Made by a program: the position numbers and the translations under genes. A stretch of DNA of 64,000 nucleotides from Clostridium sp. AF37-5 (GTDB lineage Bacteria > Bacillota > Clostridia > Lachnospirales > Lachnospiraceae). Positions 50,722 to 60,194 of this stretch are shown piece by piece (the stretch's first letter is position 1; every line of letters begins with the position of its first letter). The stretch is taken from the NCBI RefSeq assembly GCF_003477605.1, contig NZ_QUDR01000001.1, forward strand, positions 124,001 to 188,000. The letters are read 5' to 3'. The notes beneath the pieces were generated by a model, which saw only the letters and a list, made by a program, of their open reading frames with translations, had not been told where the DNA came from and made no database searches.

Positions 50722-51804
50722 GTGGCTAGAGTGTATAACTTTTCAGCAGGACCGGCCGTATTGCCGGAAGAGGTATTAAAAGAGGCAGCAGATGAGATGC
50801 TTGATTATCAGGGAACAGGAATGTCCGTTATGGAGATGAGCCATCGTTCCGCAGCATATGATAAAATTATCAAAGATGCTGAGCAGGATTTGAGAGATTT
50901 GATGGAAATTCCGGACAATTACAAAGTATTGTTCCTTCAGGGCGGCGCTTCCCAGCAGTTTGCCATGATTCCGATGAATCTTATGAAAAACGGCGTGGCT
51001 GATTACATCGTAACCGGCCAGTGGGCAAAGAAAGCTTATAATGAGGCTTGCAAATATGGAAAAGCAGTTAAAATTGCTTCTTCTGAGGATGAGACATTTT
51101 CCTATATTCCGGATTGTTCCGACCTTCCGATTGATGAGGATGCAGATTATGTTTATATTTGTGAGAACAATACCATTTATGGTACAAAATATAAAACACT
51201 GCCAAATACCAAAGGAAAGACATTGGTAGCAGATGTGTCTTCCTGCTTTTTGTCAGAACCTGTAGATGTCAGCAAATACGGCGTTATCTACGGTGGTGTT
51301 CAGAAGAACATCGGACCTGCCGGTGTTGTTATTGTAATTATCCGTGAGGATTTGATTCCGGATGAAGTGGATGAGAAAGTTCCTACGATGCTTCAGTACA
51401 AGATTCATGCCGATGCACAGTCTCTTTACAATACACCGCCTGCTTACGGTATTTACATTTGCGGCAAAGTATTTAAATGGATTAAGAAAATGGGCGGCTT
51501 GAAAGAGATGCAGAAGAGAAACATCGAAAAAGCAAAAGTTTTGTATGATTTCTTAGATTCTTCCAAACTGTTCAAAGGAACCGTACGCAAAGAAGACCGT
51601 TCTTTGATGAATGTACCATTTGTAACAGGAGATAAAGATTTGGATGCAAAATTTGTTGCAGAAGCAAAAGCAGCTGGATTTGAAAACTTGAAAGGACACC
51701 GTACCGTTGGTGGTATGCGTGCCAGCATTTACAATGCAATGCCAAAAGAGGGTGTTGAGAAATTGGTTGAGTTTATGAAGAAGTTTGAGGAGGAGAATGC
51801 ATAA
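50722..51804 (+). CDS. serC: Phosphoserine aminotransferase
   Basis: 360 residues, class V PLP aminotransferase. Makes phosphoserine from 3-phosphohydroxypyruvate and glutamate. Seen: FSAGPAVLPEEVLKEA, GTGMSVMEMSHRS, LFLQGGASQQFAMIP, the PLP lysine in YGGVQKNIGPAGV and GGMRASIYNAMP. GTG start after AGGAGGA. Its stop overlaps the serA start by one base. Confidence 0.97.
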   Translation: MARVYNFSAGPAVLPEEVLKEAADEMLDYQGTGMSVMEMSHRSAAYDKIIKDAEQDLRDLMEIPDNYKVLFLQGGASQQFAMIPMNLMKNGVADYIVTGQWAKKAYNEACKYGKAVKIASSEDETFSYIPDCSDLPIDEDADYVYICENNTIYGTKYKTLPNTKGKTLVADVSSCFLSEPVDVSKYGVIYGGVQKNIGPAGVVIVIIREDLIPDEVDEKVPTMLQYKIHADAQSLYNTPPAYGIYICGKVFKWIKKMGGLKEMQKRNIEKAKVLYDFLDSSKLFKGTVRKEDRSLMNVPFVTGDKDLDAKFVAEAKAAGFENLKGHRTVGGMRASIYNAMPKEGVEKLVEFMKKFEEENA

Positions 51805-52970
51805 TGAGTATCAAAGTAAACTGCTTAAATCCGATTGCAGCCTGCGGTCTGGATATGTTGGGAGATAACTACGAGATTACGGAAAATACAAATGAAGCAG
51901 AAGCCATTTTGGTTCGCAGTGCCGGTATGCACGACATGGATTTACCGAAATCTTTGTTAGCCGTTGCCCGTGCAGGTGCCGGTGTAAATAACATTCCGCT
52001 TGATGCATGCGCAGAAAAAGGTATTGTTGTCTTTAATACACCGGGTGCAAATGCAAATGGTGTAAAAGAGTTAGTGATTGCTTCCCTTTTATTGGCTGCC
52101 CGTGATATCACAGGTGGTATCAAATGGTGTCAGGATAACAAAGACGATGAGAATATTGCAAAATCCGGAGAAAAAGCAAAGAAAGCATTCGCCGGAACAG
52201 AAATTAAAGGCAAGAAATTGGGCATTATCGGTCTTGGTGCAATTGGTGTATTAGTTGCCAATGCGGCAAACCGTCTCGGTATGGATGTTTACGGATGTGA
52301 TCCTTATTTGTCCGTTGAGCATGCACTTAACATGTCCCGCGATGTAACGATGGTAAAAACAAATGAGGAATTGTATGAGATGTGTGATTACCTTACCGTA
52401 CATGTTCCGCTTTTGGATTCCACCAAGGGAATGTTTAACAAAGAGGCATTTGACAAGATGAAAGACGGTGTTGTTCTTCTTAACTTCTCCCGTGATACAC
52501 TGGTGAACGAAGACGACATCAAAGTGGCACTGGAGTCCGGTAAAGTAGCAAAATACGTTGTTGATTTCCCAAATCCGACAACAGTAAAGCTGCCAAATAC
52601 AACCGTAACACCTCATCTTGGTGCTTCTACACAGGAGTCTGAGGACAACTGTGCGAAAATGGCAGTCAGTGAGATTCGCGATTTCATGGAAAATGGTAAC
52701 ATCAAAAATTCTGTGAACTATCCAAACTGCGACGCCGGTGTATGCCAGACAGCAGGACGTATCACGATTGCTCATAAGAATGTACCGAATATGTTGAGCC
52801 AGTTTACGACATTGTTCTCCAAAGATGGTGTCAATATCGAAAACATGGTAAATAAGAGCCGTGGAAACTTTGCGTATACAATTCTTGATATCTGCTCTGA
52901 TTCGACCGATGAAGTGGTAAAAGAATTAGAGGCACTTGACGGTGTTATCCGCGTTCGTGTGATTAAATAA
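51804..52970 (+). CDS. serA: D-3-phosphoglycerate dehydrogenase with C-terminal ACT domain
   Basis: 388 residues, the short SerA type. First step of serine synthesis from 3-phosphoglycerate. NAD-binding motif GLGAIGVLVANAANRLGMDV, catalytic region VPLLDSTKGMFN and HLGASTQESEDNC, then an ACT domain (about 318-388) for feedback by serine. The ATG overlaps the serC stop, so the two proteins are made together. No terminator was seen after it. Confidence 0.96.
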   Translation: MSIKVNCLNPIAACGLDMLGDNYEITENTNEAEAILVRSAGMHDMDLPKSLLAVARAGAGVNNIPLDACAEKGIVVFNTPGANANGVKELVIASLLLAARDITGGIKWCQDNKDDENIAKSGEKAKKAFAGTEIKGKKLGIIGLGAIGVLVANAANRLGMDVYGCDPYLSVEHALNMSRDVTMVKTNEELYEMCDYLTVHVPLLDSTKGMFNKEAFDKMKDGVVLLNFSRDTLVNEDDIKVALESGKVAKYVVDFPNPTTVKLPNTTVTPHLGASTQESEDNCAKMAVSEIRDFMENGNIKNSVNYPNCDAGVCQTAGRITIAHKNVPNMLSQFTTLFSKDGVNIENMVNKSRGNFAYTILDICSDSTDEVVKELEALDGVIRVRVIK

Positions 52971-53070
52971 AAAGTGCTGGAAATATCAAAAACAGTGCAT
53001 GACATATCATGGAAATATCTCCTTCTATTTGCTACAATTTAAGCAGATAAAAAAGAAGGAGGTATTTTTT

Positions 53071-55476
53071 ATGTTACAGAAAAAAACAAAAAGAGTTCTT
53101 TCGCTTGCAACAGCACTTGCTCTTGTTTGTACAGGAATATCACTTCCTGACAGCAATGTAGCAAAGGCGGCAAAAAAGGCAAAACTCAAAACAAAGAAAA
53201 TATCATTAAAAGTAGGAAAGAAAAAGAAAATTGCAATTTCCGGAAAAGTAAAGAAAGCAAAGTACACGTTTAAGAGTAGTAAAAAAGCAGTTGCTTCGGT
53301 TAGTAAATCCGGTGTTGTAACAGCAAAGAAAAAGGGTAATGCGGTAATTACGGTAAAAGAGAAAAAGAAGAAAAAGACAAAGGTAATTGGAAAGGTGAAA
53401 GTGACGGTTAAAGCAGTGAAAGCTGTTACACCTTCAAAGCCACAGACAAAACCAAATACGGCAGTATCGTCGCCGTCGCCGTCGCCGTCGCAGGCGACAA
53501 ATGCTACGCCAACGGCTACACCTTTAAAACCGACGGCTACACCGACAAGTGTACCAACGCCAACGCCGGACCCAAATATTTTTAAAATGGAAGGTGACCA
53601 AGTGAAACCAACGGATGCAGATACAAGAGCTACTTATACACTAAACAGTGATGGCAGTGTAACAGTAGAGGCAGGATGGAAATATTATGCAATAGCTTTT
53701 GAGAGTCCATTAAACCTTAATAAAGTTAAAAGTATTACGATTGAGGGAAGTGCATCAGCAGGCTTTCGCTTGAGCTTTGGAAATAAAGATGGCGAGTACT
53801 TTATTGACCATAACAATCTGGACAGCTGGGTATATCCAAATGAATTCAGTGACAAGATTACGATTGATTTGACAGAACAAAATCCGTCAGGAAAAGCAGA
53901 CTGGTTATTCCTTGGAACAAAACAGAATGATGAAGTTACTTTTAATATTAAATCTATTTCATTTAAATTAGGAGCAGAAAACTTGGAAAATGTAAACACA
54001 GACGGCTTGACTGAAGCGATAAAAGAAGTAGGAAATAATAACCCGATTGCGGCGCAGCGATTTATGGCGGATCCGTATGCAATTGAATATAATGGACGCG
54101 TTTATGTATATGGTACAAATGACAGCCAGTCCATGAGAATTGGTGAAGATGGCAAGATTCCAAATAACAATTATTCCAATATCAATACGTTAAACTGTTA
54201 TTCTTCTGCTGATATGGTAAACTGGCGTGATGAGGGTATTATTCAGGTGGCAGGAAAGAAAGGTCCGGCAACTTGGTCAAAGAATAGCTGGGCACCTGCG
54301 GTATGCTATAAAAACATTGACGGCAAAGACAAGTTCTTTATTTACTTTGCTGACAACGGAAGCGGAATTGGTGTGTTGGAGGGAGATAGCCCGACTGGTC
54401 CATGGCGTGACCCAATTGGCAAGCAGTTAATCAGTAGAAATACTCCAAACTGCGGCGGAAGTGAAGTGCCATGGTTATTTGACCCGGCTGTATTTGTCGA
54501 TGATGATGGACAGGGATATTTGTATTTTGGTGGAATTGGTGAAGCAACTGACCGTGAACATCCAAAATGTATTCGTGTCGTAAAACTTGGAGATGACATG
54601 ATAAGTCTTAAAGAGGATCCGGTTGTTATCGATGCACCGGCACCATTTGAGGATTCCGGAATTAATAAATTTAACGGTAAATATTATTATAGCTATTGTA
54701 CAAACTGGGATGGTGCCAAGAAACGGCCGACGACAAATGAACTTGGTATAGCGAATATTGCTTACATGGTTTCGGATTCACCGATGGGACCATGGTCCGA
54801 GGCAAAGGTTGTTTTGAAAAACCCAACATCTTATTTTACCGGTTTGCCAAGTAATGATAAAAATAATAATCACCACTGCATGCTTCAAGTAGGAGATAAA
54901 ATTTATATGTTCTATCATTCACAGAAGCTGGCAGCCGATTTGGGAATTACACAGGGGTATCGTACTACTGGTGTGGATTTAGTTACCATGGATGAAAATG
55001 GTGATTTGACTTCTTCTATGACAAATGAGGGAGTGTCTCAGGTTGGAAGTTTTAACCCATATGATGTAGTGGAAGCAGAGACTTTTGCATGGTCAGATGG
55101 AACATCAACGATTGTTGGACCTGAGAAAAATGATGGAAGAAATAATCGTGTTCTTTCTTCCATTGACAAAGGTGATTATGTTGGATTAGAAGGTGTTGAT
55201 TTTGGCAGTGATGGTGCAAAATCAGTAATGATGAGCATTGCCAGTGCAACAAATGATGCAGCAGAGGGAACAATCTCTGTTTATATTGACAAAATTGCAA
55301 GTAACAAAAAAGTTGGTGAAATCACAGTAAATGCGAATAAGGATTATCAGTATTTTAAGACCAAACTTACTAAAACCGTAATAGGAAAGCATAAAGTTTT
55401 CTTTAAGTTTAGTGTAAAGGGTATTTTAGTGGATACTTGGATGTTCTCGAAAGAGGAAGAGCCACAGGAACCGTAA
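53071..55476 (+). CDS. Secreted GH43 glycoside hydrolase with Ig-like domain and CBM6
   Basis: 801 residues. Signal peptide (KRVLSLATALALVCTGI), a very Lys-rich Ig-like domain (about 33-115), a Pro/Thr linker (about 125-170), a beta-sandwich domain (about 175-310, probably carbohydrate-binding), GH43 catalytic domain (about 320-660) and CBM6 (about 670-795; VVEAETFAWSDG). GH43 residues: Asp in FMADPYAIEYNG, Asp in DPAVFVDDDGQGYLYFGG, and the acid Glu in PFEDSGINKFNGKYY. Likely an arabinoxylan-active xylosidase or arabinofuranosidase. AAGGAGG before ATG 53071; no anchor motif. Confidence 0.88.
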   Translation: MLQKKTKRVLSLATALALVCTGISLPDSNVAKAAKKAKLKTKKISLKVGKKKKIAISGKVKKAKYTFKSSKKAVASVSKSGVVTAKKKGNAVITVKEKKKKKTKVIGKVKVTVKAVKAVTPSKPQTKPNTAVSSPSPSPSQATNATPTATPLKPTATPTSVPTPTPDPNIFKMEGDQVKPTDADTRATYTLNSDGSVTVEAGWKYYAIAFESPLNLNKVKSITIEGSASAGFRLSFGNKDGEYFIDHNNLDSWVYPNEFSDKITIDLTEQNPSGKADWLFLGTKQNDEVTFNIKSISFKLGAENLENVNTDGLTEAIKEVGNNNPIAAQRFMADPYAIEYNGRVYVYGTNDSQSMRIGEDGKIPNNNYSNINTLNCYSSADMVNWRDEGIIQVAGKKGPATWSKNSWAPAVCYKNIDGKDKFFIYFADNGSGIGVLEGDSPTGPWRDPIGKQLISRNTPNCGGSEVPWLFDPAVFVDDDGQGYLYFGGIGEATDREHPKCIRVVKLGDDMISLKEDPVVIDAPAPFEDSGINKFNGKYYYSYCTNWDGAKKRPTTNELGIANIAYMVSDSPMGPWSEAKVVLKNPTSYFTGLPSNDKNNNHHCMLQVGDKIYMFYHSQKLAADLGITQGYRTTGVDLVTMDENGDLTSSMTNEGVSQVGSFNPYDVVEAETFAWSDGTSTIVGPEKNDGRNNRVLSSIDKGDYVGLEGVDFGSDGAKSVMMSIASATNDAAEGTISVYIDKIASNKKVGEITVNANKDYQYFKTKLTKTVIGKHKVFFKFSVKGILVDTWMFSKEEEPQEP

Positions 55477-55498
55477 AATAGAAGCATAGATATTTTTA

Positions 55499-55545
55499 TA
55501 AACTGCGAGTTGGAAAAAGAGAACGTTTTCAATTCGCAGTTTTTC
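55499..55545 (+). terminator. Rho-independent terminator after the GH43 gene
   Basis: Outer stem AAACTGCGA/TCGCAGTTT, inner GAAAA/TTTTC, ending in five T residues. Confidence 0.85.
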
Positions 55546-55546
55546 T

Positions 55547-55575
55547 TTGCCGAAAAGGGTTAGTTGTGATATAGT
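55547..55575 (+). promoter_or_regulatory. Possible promoter of the YvyF-like/folate operon
   Basis: TTGCCG (55547-55552), 17-bp spacer, TATAGT (55570-55575), about 50 bp before the YvyF-like ATG and directly after the terminator. Confidence 0.5.
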
Positions 55576-55627
55576 ATTAGTAATCAAATACAAAAGGGAA
55601 ATATAGCGTTAGGAGAGGATGATTGGT

Positions 55628-56062
55628 ATGAAAGAGAGAAAAAATGTTTTTGCGAAAGAAACAGTCACCGTTTGCGATAAATGTTCCGGACATATGATGT
55701 ATAAGGGCGGTGGCTGTTATGTCTGCGAGTCCTGTGGGGAAGAGTACCTCACAGATTTTGGAAAGGTGAAGCGTTTTATTAACACATATGGTCCGAGCAA
55801 TGCAATTACGATTTCGAGAGAGACCGGTGTGAGCCGGCATAAAATACAGGAATTTCTGCGGGACGGGCGAGTGGAAGTCGTGGAGGATCCAACGAATAAG
55901 GTTGCTTTCTGCTTATCCTGTGGTGTGCCAATCCGAAGTGGCAAATACTGTAATCTCTGCCAGAGCCGCATGGCAGGAAAAGCATCCGGTGAAAAAGGTG
56001 TTTATAATGCGGTGGCAGACGGTGCTATTGACAAGCAGAAAGGTCAGATGAGATTTAAATAA
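55628..56062 (+). CDS. YvyF-like zinc-ribbon/HTH protein
   Basis: 144 residues. Two zinc ribbons (CDKCSGHMMYKGGGCYVCESC and CLSCGVPIRSGKYCNLC, the first given as its key cysteines C-x2-C...C-x2-C) flank a small helix-turn-helix (ITISRETGVSRHKIQEFLRD). The order matches the flagellar-operon protein YvyF/TIGR03826, which associates with FlgM in Bacillus. No flagellar gene is near, so here it may be a general regulator. ATG 55628 fits the AGAGG site; ATG 55619 is too close to it. Confidence 0.7.
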   Translation: MKERKNVFAKETVTVCDKCSGHMMYKGGGCYVCESCGEEYLTDFGKVKRFINTYGPSNAITISRETGVSRHKIQEFLRDGRVEVVEDPTNKVAFCLSCGVPIRSGKYCNLCQSRMAGKASGEKGVYNAVADGAIDKQKGQMRFK

Positions 56063-56081
56063 GATAAAGGATGAGAACACG

Positions 56082-57368
56082 ATGAAGATGACTTATGATG
56101 AGGCGAGACAGTATATTAAAGAGGCGTCAAAAGCCGGTATACGTCCGGGACTTTCCTGCATGCGGGAATTATGCAGGCGTTTGGGGAATCCGCAGGATGA
56201 CTTGAAGATTATCCACATTGCAGGAACCAATGGAAAAGGTTCTACGGCGGCGTATTTAAGCAGTATTTTTGGAGTAAACGGCTATCTGACCGGACGTTAT
56301 GTATCGCCAACGGTATTTTGTTATGAGGAATGTATTCAGTATGAAGATATGGATGGTGTCCACTACATTGATAAGGATTTGCTTACGGAGCTGATTGGCG
56401 AAGTGGCTGAGGCAGCAGAGGCGATGGTGAAAGATGGGTGGCAGCATCCGACCACATTTGAATTGGAGACGGCAGTCTCCTTTTTGGCGTTTTGCAGATG
56501 GCAGTGCCGGGTGGTTATTTTAGAGGCCGGTATGGGGGGGCGTGAGGATGCCACAAATGTGGTTTCTCATGTGCTTGCCTCGGTTATTACGCCGGTTGGT
56601 CTTGACCATATGGCGTGGTTAGGTGATACGATTGCAGAAATTGCCGGAGAGAAAGCCGGTATCATCAAAGCAAAAGGAAAGGTCATCAGTTTTCAGACAG
56701 AACCTGCAGCAAGGGCTGTGATTACTTCTGTGTGCCAGAAAAAGCAGGCAGAATTAACGGAAGTGTCAGAAGAGGATATGAGCCTTCTTTCGATGGATGA
56801 AAATGGATGTGTCTTTTCCTACTGTGGAGAAAATTACCGCACCGGAATGACCGGTATTTATCAGATGAAAAATGCCAGTTTGGCAATTGGCGTCTGCAGG
56901 AGTCTCAAAGAAGAATTTCCACTCGAGCCGGAGCGGATTATGGTAGGTGTAAAAGAGGCGTACTGGCGCGGACGGCTGGAGCGGGTATGTACAGACCCGT
57001 TGATTTATGTGGATGGTGCTCACAACGAAAGCGGAGCAAGAGCATTAGCTGATTCATTAAAAGAGTTATTAAAGGGCAGAAAGATACATGGCGTGATGGG
57101 TGTCTTTCGTGATAAGGAATATGAAAAAATTGTTTCGATTATGAGTCCGCTCTTAACCGATATCGTAGCGGTGCCTGCACCGGGGACAAGGGGTCTGCCT
57201 GCAGCCGATTTAAAGGCGGTATGGGAGAGAGAAAAGGATGTGCCGGCAGAATCCGCAGACTCTGTGGAAAAGGGCTTAAAAAAGGCAATTATAAAGTGTG
57301 AGAGCGGGGATGCTATTGTGATGTTTGGCTCATTATCCCTATTAGGAGAACTCCGCTGGAAGAACTAG
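56082..57368 (+). CDS. folC: Folylpolyglutamate synthase/dihydrofolate synthase
   Basis: 428 residues, Mur-ligase fold. Adds glutamate to dihydropteroate and folates. ATP loop HIAGTNGKGSTAAYLSSIF, EAGMGGREDATNVV, ITPVGLDHMAWLG and YVDGAHNESGARALADSL are present. The start is ATG 56082 after AAGGATGAG. First of the folate genes; folE, folP and folBK follow, with ybaK in between. Confidence 0.94.
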   Translation: MKMTYDEARQYIKEASKAGIRPGLSCMRELCRRLGNPQDDLKIIHIAGTNGKGSTAAYLSSIFGVNGYLTGRYVSPTVFCYEECIQYEDMDGVHYIDKDLLTELIGEVAEAAEAMVKDGWQHPTTFELETAVSFLAFCRWQCRVVILEAGMGGREDATNVVSHVLASVITPVGLDHMAWLGDTIAEIAGEKAGIIKAKGKVISFQTEPAARAVITSVCQKKQAELTEVSEEDMSLLSMDENGCVFSYCGENYRTGMTGIYQMKNASLAIGVCRSLKEEFPLEPERIMVGVKEAYWRGRLERVCTDPLIYVDGAHNESGARALADSLKELLKGRKIHGVMGVFRDKEYEKIVSIMSPLLTDIVAVPAPGTRGLPAADLKAVWEREKDVPAESADSVEKGLKKAIIKCESGDAIVMFGSLSLLGELRWKN

Positions 57369-57395
57369 CAGTAAATTAGAAAAGAGATGGAAATT

Positions 57396-57893
57396 ATGGC
57401 AAAAAAAGAAAAAGAAGTAAAAACGAATGCGATGCGTATTTTGGAAAAACTTAAAATACCGTTTGAGGTAAAGACATATGAGTGCGATGAGTTTGTGGAT
57501 GGCATGCACATTGCGGACCGATTAGGACAGCCGTATGCACAGTCGTTTAAGACGCTTGTTATGCAGGGAAAAAGCAAAGAATATTATGTCTTTGTTCTGC
57601 CGGTAGACAAAGAGGTCGATTTAAAAAAGGCGGCACATGTTGTCGGGGAAAAATCGCTTGCGATGGTTCACGTTAAAGACATTCAGGCAGTTACCGGTTA
57701 TATCAGGGGCGGCTGTACATCCATTGGCATGAAAAAGAAATATCGTACCGTTATTCATGAATCTGCGAAAGAATGGGATACAGTAATTGTCAGTGGGGGA
57801 AGACTTGGTTCCCAGATTCTTCTTTCACCGGATGATTTGGTGAAGGCAGTGGACGGTGAAATGGCAGATATTGTTTTTCATGAGAACAAGTAA
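57396..57893 (+). CDS. ybaK: Cys-tRNA(Pro)/Cys-tRNA(Cys) deacylase
   Basis: 165 residues, YbaK/EbsC family. Clears cysteine wrongly attached to tRNA-Pro. Seen: TNAMRILEKLKIPFEVKTYE, catalytic-lysine region SFKTLVMQGKS, and GGCTSIGMKKKYRTVI. ATG 57396 is chosen over 57387, which would overlap the weak ribosome site. It sits between folC and folE with no evident metabolic link. Confidence 0.9.
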   Translation: MAKKEKEVKTNAMRILEKLKIPFEVKTYECDEFVDGMHIADRLGQPYAQSFKTLVMQGKSKEYYVFVLPVDKEVDLKKAAHVVGEKSLAMVHVKDIQAVTGYIRGGCTSIGMKKKYRTVIHESAKEWDTVIVSGGRLGSQILLSPDDLVKAVDGEMADIVFHENK

Positions 57894-57911
57894 AAATATT
57901 GGCTGCTGCCC

Positions 57912-57941
57912 TTGTTAAAAGACGGTTTCGTGTGGTACAAT
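57912..57941 (+). promoter_or_regulatory. Promoter before folE
   Basis: TTGTTA (57912-57917), 18-bp spacer, TACAAT (57936-57941), 47 bp before the folE ATG. It would allow folE-folP-folBK-pheA to be expressed apart from folC. Confidence 0.6.
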
Positions 57942-57988
57942 GGGAAAGGTTATGGAGTGAATGGCAAGGAGATTGAGAGGTGCCGGTT

Positions 57989-58543
57989 ATGGATCATAAG
58001 AAAATAGAAAAGGCAGTACAGTTATTTTTGGAAGGCATTGGCGAAGATTGTACGAGAGAGGGGTTAGCAGAGACACCAAAGCGGATTGCAAACATGTGTG
58101 AGCAGTTATTTGGCGGCTATGAACAGGATGCAGAAAAACATTTGTCACGTACATTTCATGCGGATACCGGAAACATGGTAGTGGAAAAAGATATTACATT
58201 TTATTCGGTGTGTGAACATCATTTTCTTCCTTTTTATGGCAAAGTCCATATTGGGTATATACCGGATGGTAAAGTAGTCGGACTTAGTAAGTTGGCAAGA
58301 ACGGTAGAAGTATTTGCCAGACGTGCCCAAATACAGGAACAGCTGACGGAGCAGATTGCAGATGCCGTTATGCAGTCGCTGCAGCCAAAAGGCGTTATGG
58401 TTATGATTGAGGCAGAGCATATGTGTATGACGATGCGCGGGGTGCAAAAGCCCGGTACACAGACAATGACGTATGCGTTAAAAGGAGAATTTGAAAAAGA
58501 TAAAAACCTGGCACAGATGTTTATGCAGATGATTGCCGGATAG
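57989..58543 (+). CDS. folE: GTP cyclohydrolase I (FolE type 1)
   Basis: 184 residues. First step of folate synthesis, GTP to dihydroneopterin triphosphate. Zinc ligands: Cys in [20 protein letters not shown], its histidines, and Cys in [14 protein letters not shown]. Opening [20 protein letters not shown] is typical. ATG 57989 is eight bases after GAGAGG; the GTG at 57980 overlaps it. folP starts 17 bp later. Confidence 0.97.
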   Translation: MDHKKIEKAVQLFLEGIGEDCTREGLAETPKRIANMCEQLFGGYEQDAEKHLSRTFHADTGNMVVEKDITFYSVCEHHFLPFYGKVHIGYIPDGKVVGLSKLARTVEVFARRAQIQEQLTEQIADAVMQSLQPKGVMVMIEAEHMCMTMRGVQKPGTQTMTYALKGEFEKDKNLAQMFMQMIAG

Positions 58544-58560
58544 AGAGAGGATGAAAGAAG

Positions 58561-59370
58561 ATGAAAATAGGAAACCGTGAGTTCCCTTTGGGGGAGAAAT
58601 CATATGTGATGGGCATTTTAAATGTGACACCGGACTCTTTTTCAGATGGTGGAAAATATAACGATATAGAGCGTGCACTTAAGCAGGCGGACAAAATGGT
58701 AGAAGAAGGAGCGGATATCTTAGATGTCGGCGGTGAATCGACAAGACCCGGTCATGTTCAGATTGGCGATGAAGAAGAAATCCGCCGTGTTGTGCCGGTT
58801 ATTGAAGCATTGAAAAAAAGGTTTGATGTGCCGGTTTCAATTGACACCTATAAAAGTGCAGTTGCAAAGGCGGCACTTTCTGCCGGGGCAGATTTGTTAA
58901 ATGATATCTGGGGATTTCGTTATGATGAGCGCTGTGCCAAACTGGCAGCTGAGTATGATGTCTGTGTCTGCTTAATGCACAACCGTGAGACGATGGAATA
59001 TAACGACTTTATGGATGACGTAAAAAAAGATTTGGAAATCTCTCTTTCTCTTGCTGAGAAGTATGGAGTAAAGAAAGAGAAAATCATGCTTGACCCAGGG
59101 GTTGGTTTCGCAAAGACAAGAGAGCAGAATTTGACCATTATCAACCGCTTGGAAGAAATTAGAGCGATGGGATATCCGGTATTGCTTGGTACATCGAGAA
59201 AAAGTGTGATTGGACTTACATTGGATTTGCCGGTTGATGAGCGCGAAGAGGGAACGATTGCGACAAGTGTAATCGGAGCGATGAAAGGCTGCGAGTTCTT
59301 CCGTGTGCATGATGTGCAGAAAAATGTACGTGCCCTTCGCATGACAGATGCCATCAGAAGGGAGAACTAG
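58561..59370 (+). CDS. folP: Dihydropteroate synthase
   Basis: 269 residues, TIM barrel; joins pterin and 4-aminobenzoate and is the sulfonamide target. Signatures MGILNVTPDSFSDGGKY, ILDVGGESTRPGH, MLDPGVGFAKTREQN and LLGTSRKSVIGL are intact. GAGAGGA precedes the ATG. folBK follows after two bases. Confidence 0.97.
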   Translation: MKIGNREFPLGEKSYVMGILNVTPDSFSDGGKYNDIERALKQADKMVEEGADILDVGGESTRPGHVQIGDEEEIRRVVPVIEALKKRFDVPVSIDTYKSAVAKAALSAGADLLNDIWGFRYDERCAKLAAEYDVCVCLMHNRETMEYNDFMDDVKKDLEISLSLAEKYGVKKEKIMLDPGVGFAKTREQNLTIINRLEEIRAMGYPVLLGTSRKSVIGLTLDLPVDEREEGTIATSVIGAMKGCEFFRVHDVQKNVRALRMTDAIRREN

Positions 59371-59372
59371 TC

Positions 59373-60194
59373 ATGGATGTAATTAAAATCCGCGATTTAG
59401 AAATCTATGGACACCATGGTGTCATGAAAGAGGAAAATGTACTTGGACAGAAGTTTTTGGTTTCTCTTGCTCTTTATACGGATACGAGGGCAGCAGGGGA
59501 AAGTGATAATTTGGCGGATTCGGTAAATTATGCAGAAGTTTCTTATCTTGTTAAAGAGCAGATGGAAAAGGAAACGTACCGTCTGATTGAGGCAGCAGCG
59601 GAGCAGCTGGCAAAAAAGATTTTGCTAAAGTTTCCCCTTGTAAAAAAAGTAGAAGTAGAGATTAAGAAACCATGGGCACCGATTTTACTTCCTCTGGATA
59701 CGGTGAGTGTAAGCATTACGCGCGGATGGGAAACGGCATATTTGTCGATTGGATCCAATATGGGAGATCGAAAAGCTTATTTAGAGGCGGCGATTGAAGA
59801 ATTAAAAAAAGTAGAGACAATCCGTGAGATAAAGGTTTCAGAAATCATTGAAACGGAGCCATATGGTTATACGGATCAGGATAAATTTTTAAACGCGGCA
59901 ATTGGGTTTGAGACACTTTTGACGCCGGATGCATTACTTTCTGTCTGTCATGAAATTGAGAAGAAGGGAAAACGTGAGAGAAAGATTCACTGGGGACCAA
60001 GAACGATTGATTTGGATATTCTTTTGTATGGAGACTGTGTCATGCACACAGAGACGCTTACGATACCACATTCGGAAATGCATAAAAGACAGTTTGTTTT
60101 AGAGCCGCTTTCTGAGATTGCTCCGTATGTAAAACATCCGGTGCTTGGTAAGAGTGTCAGTATGCTGTTAGAGGATTTGGAGGAACATAAATGA
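59373..60194 (+). CDS. folBK: Dihydroneopterin aldolase/HPPK fusion
   Basis: 273 residues, two enzymes joined. Residues 1-118 are FolB (IYGHHGVMKEENVLGQKF, catalytic Lys in EVEIKKPWAPI). Residues about 122-273 are FolK (AYLSIGSNMGDRKAYLEAAI, WGPRTIDLDILLYGDCVM, IPHSEMHKRQFVLEPL). They act in sequence, giving the substrate for FolP. Such fusions are frequent in clostridia. The stop overlaps the pheA start (ATGA). Confidence 0.95.
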   Translation: MDVIKIRDLEIYGHHGVMKEENVLGQKFLVSLALYTDTRAAGESDNLADSVNYAEVSYLVKEQMEKETYRLIEAAAEQLAKKILLKFPLVKKVEVEIKKPWAPILLPLDTVSVSITRGWETAYLSIGSNMGDRKAYLEAAIEELKKVETIREIKVSEIIETEPYGYTDQDKFLNAAIGFETLLTPDALLSVCHEIEKKGKRERKIHWGPRTIDLDILLYGDCVMHTETLTIPHSEMHKRQFVLEPLSEIAPYVKHPVLGKSVSMLLEDLEEHK

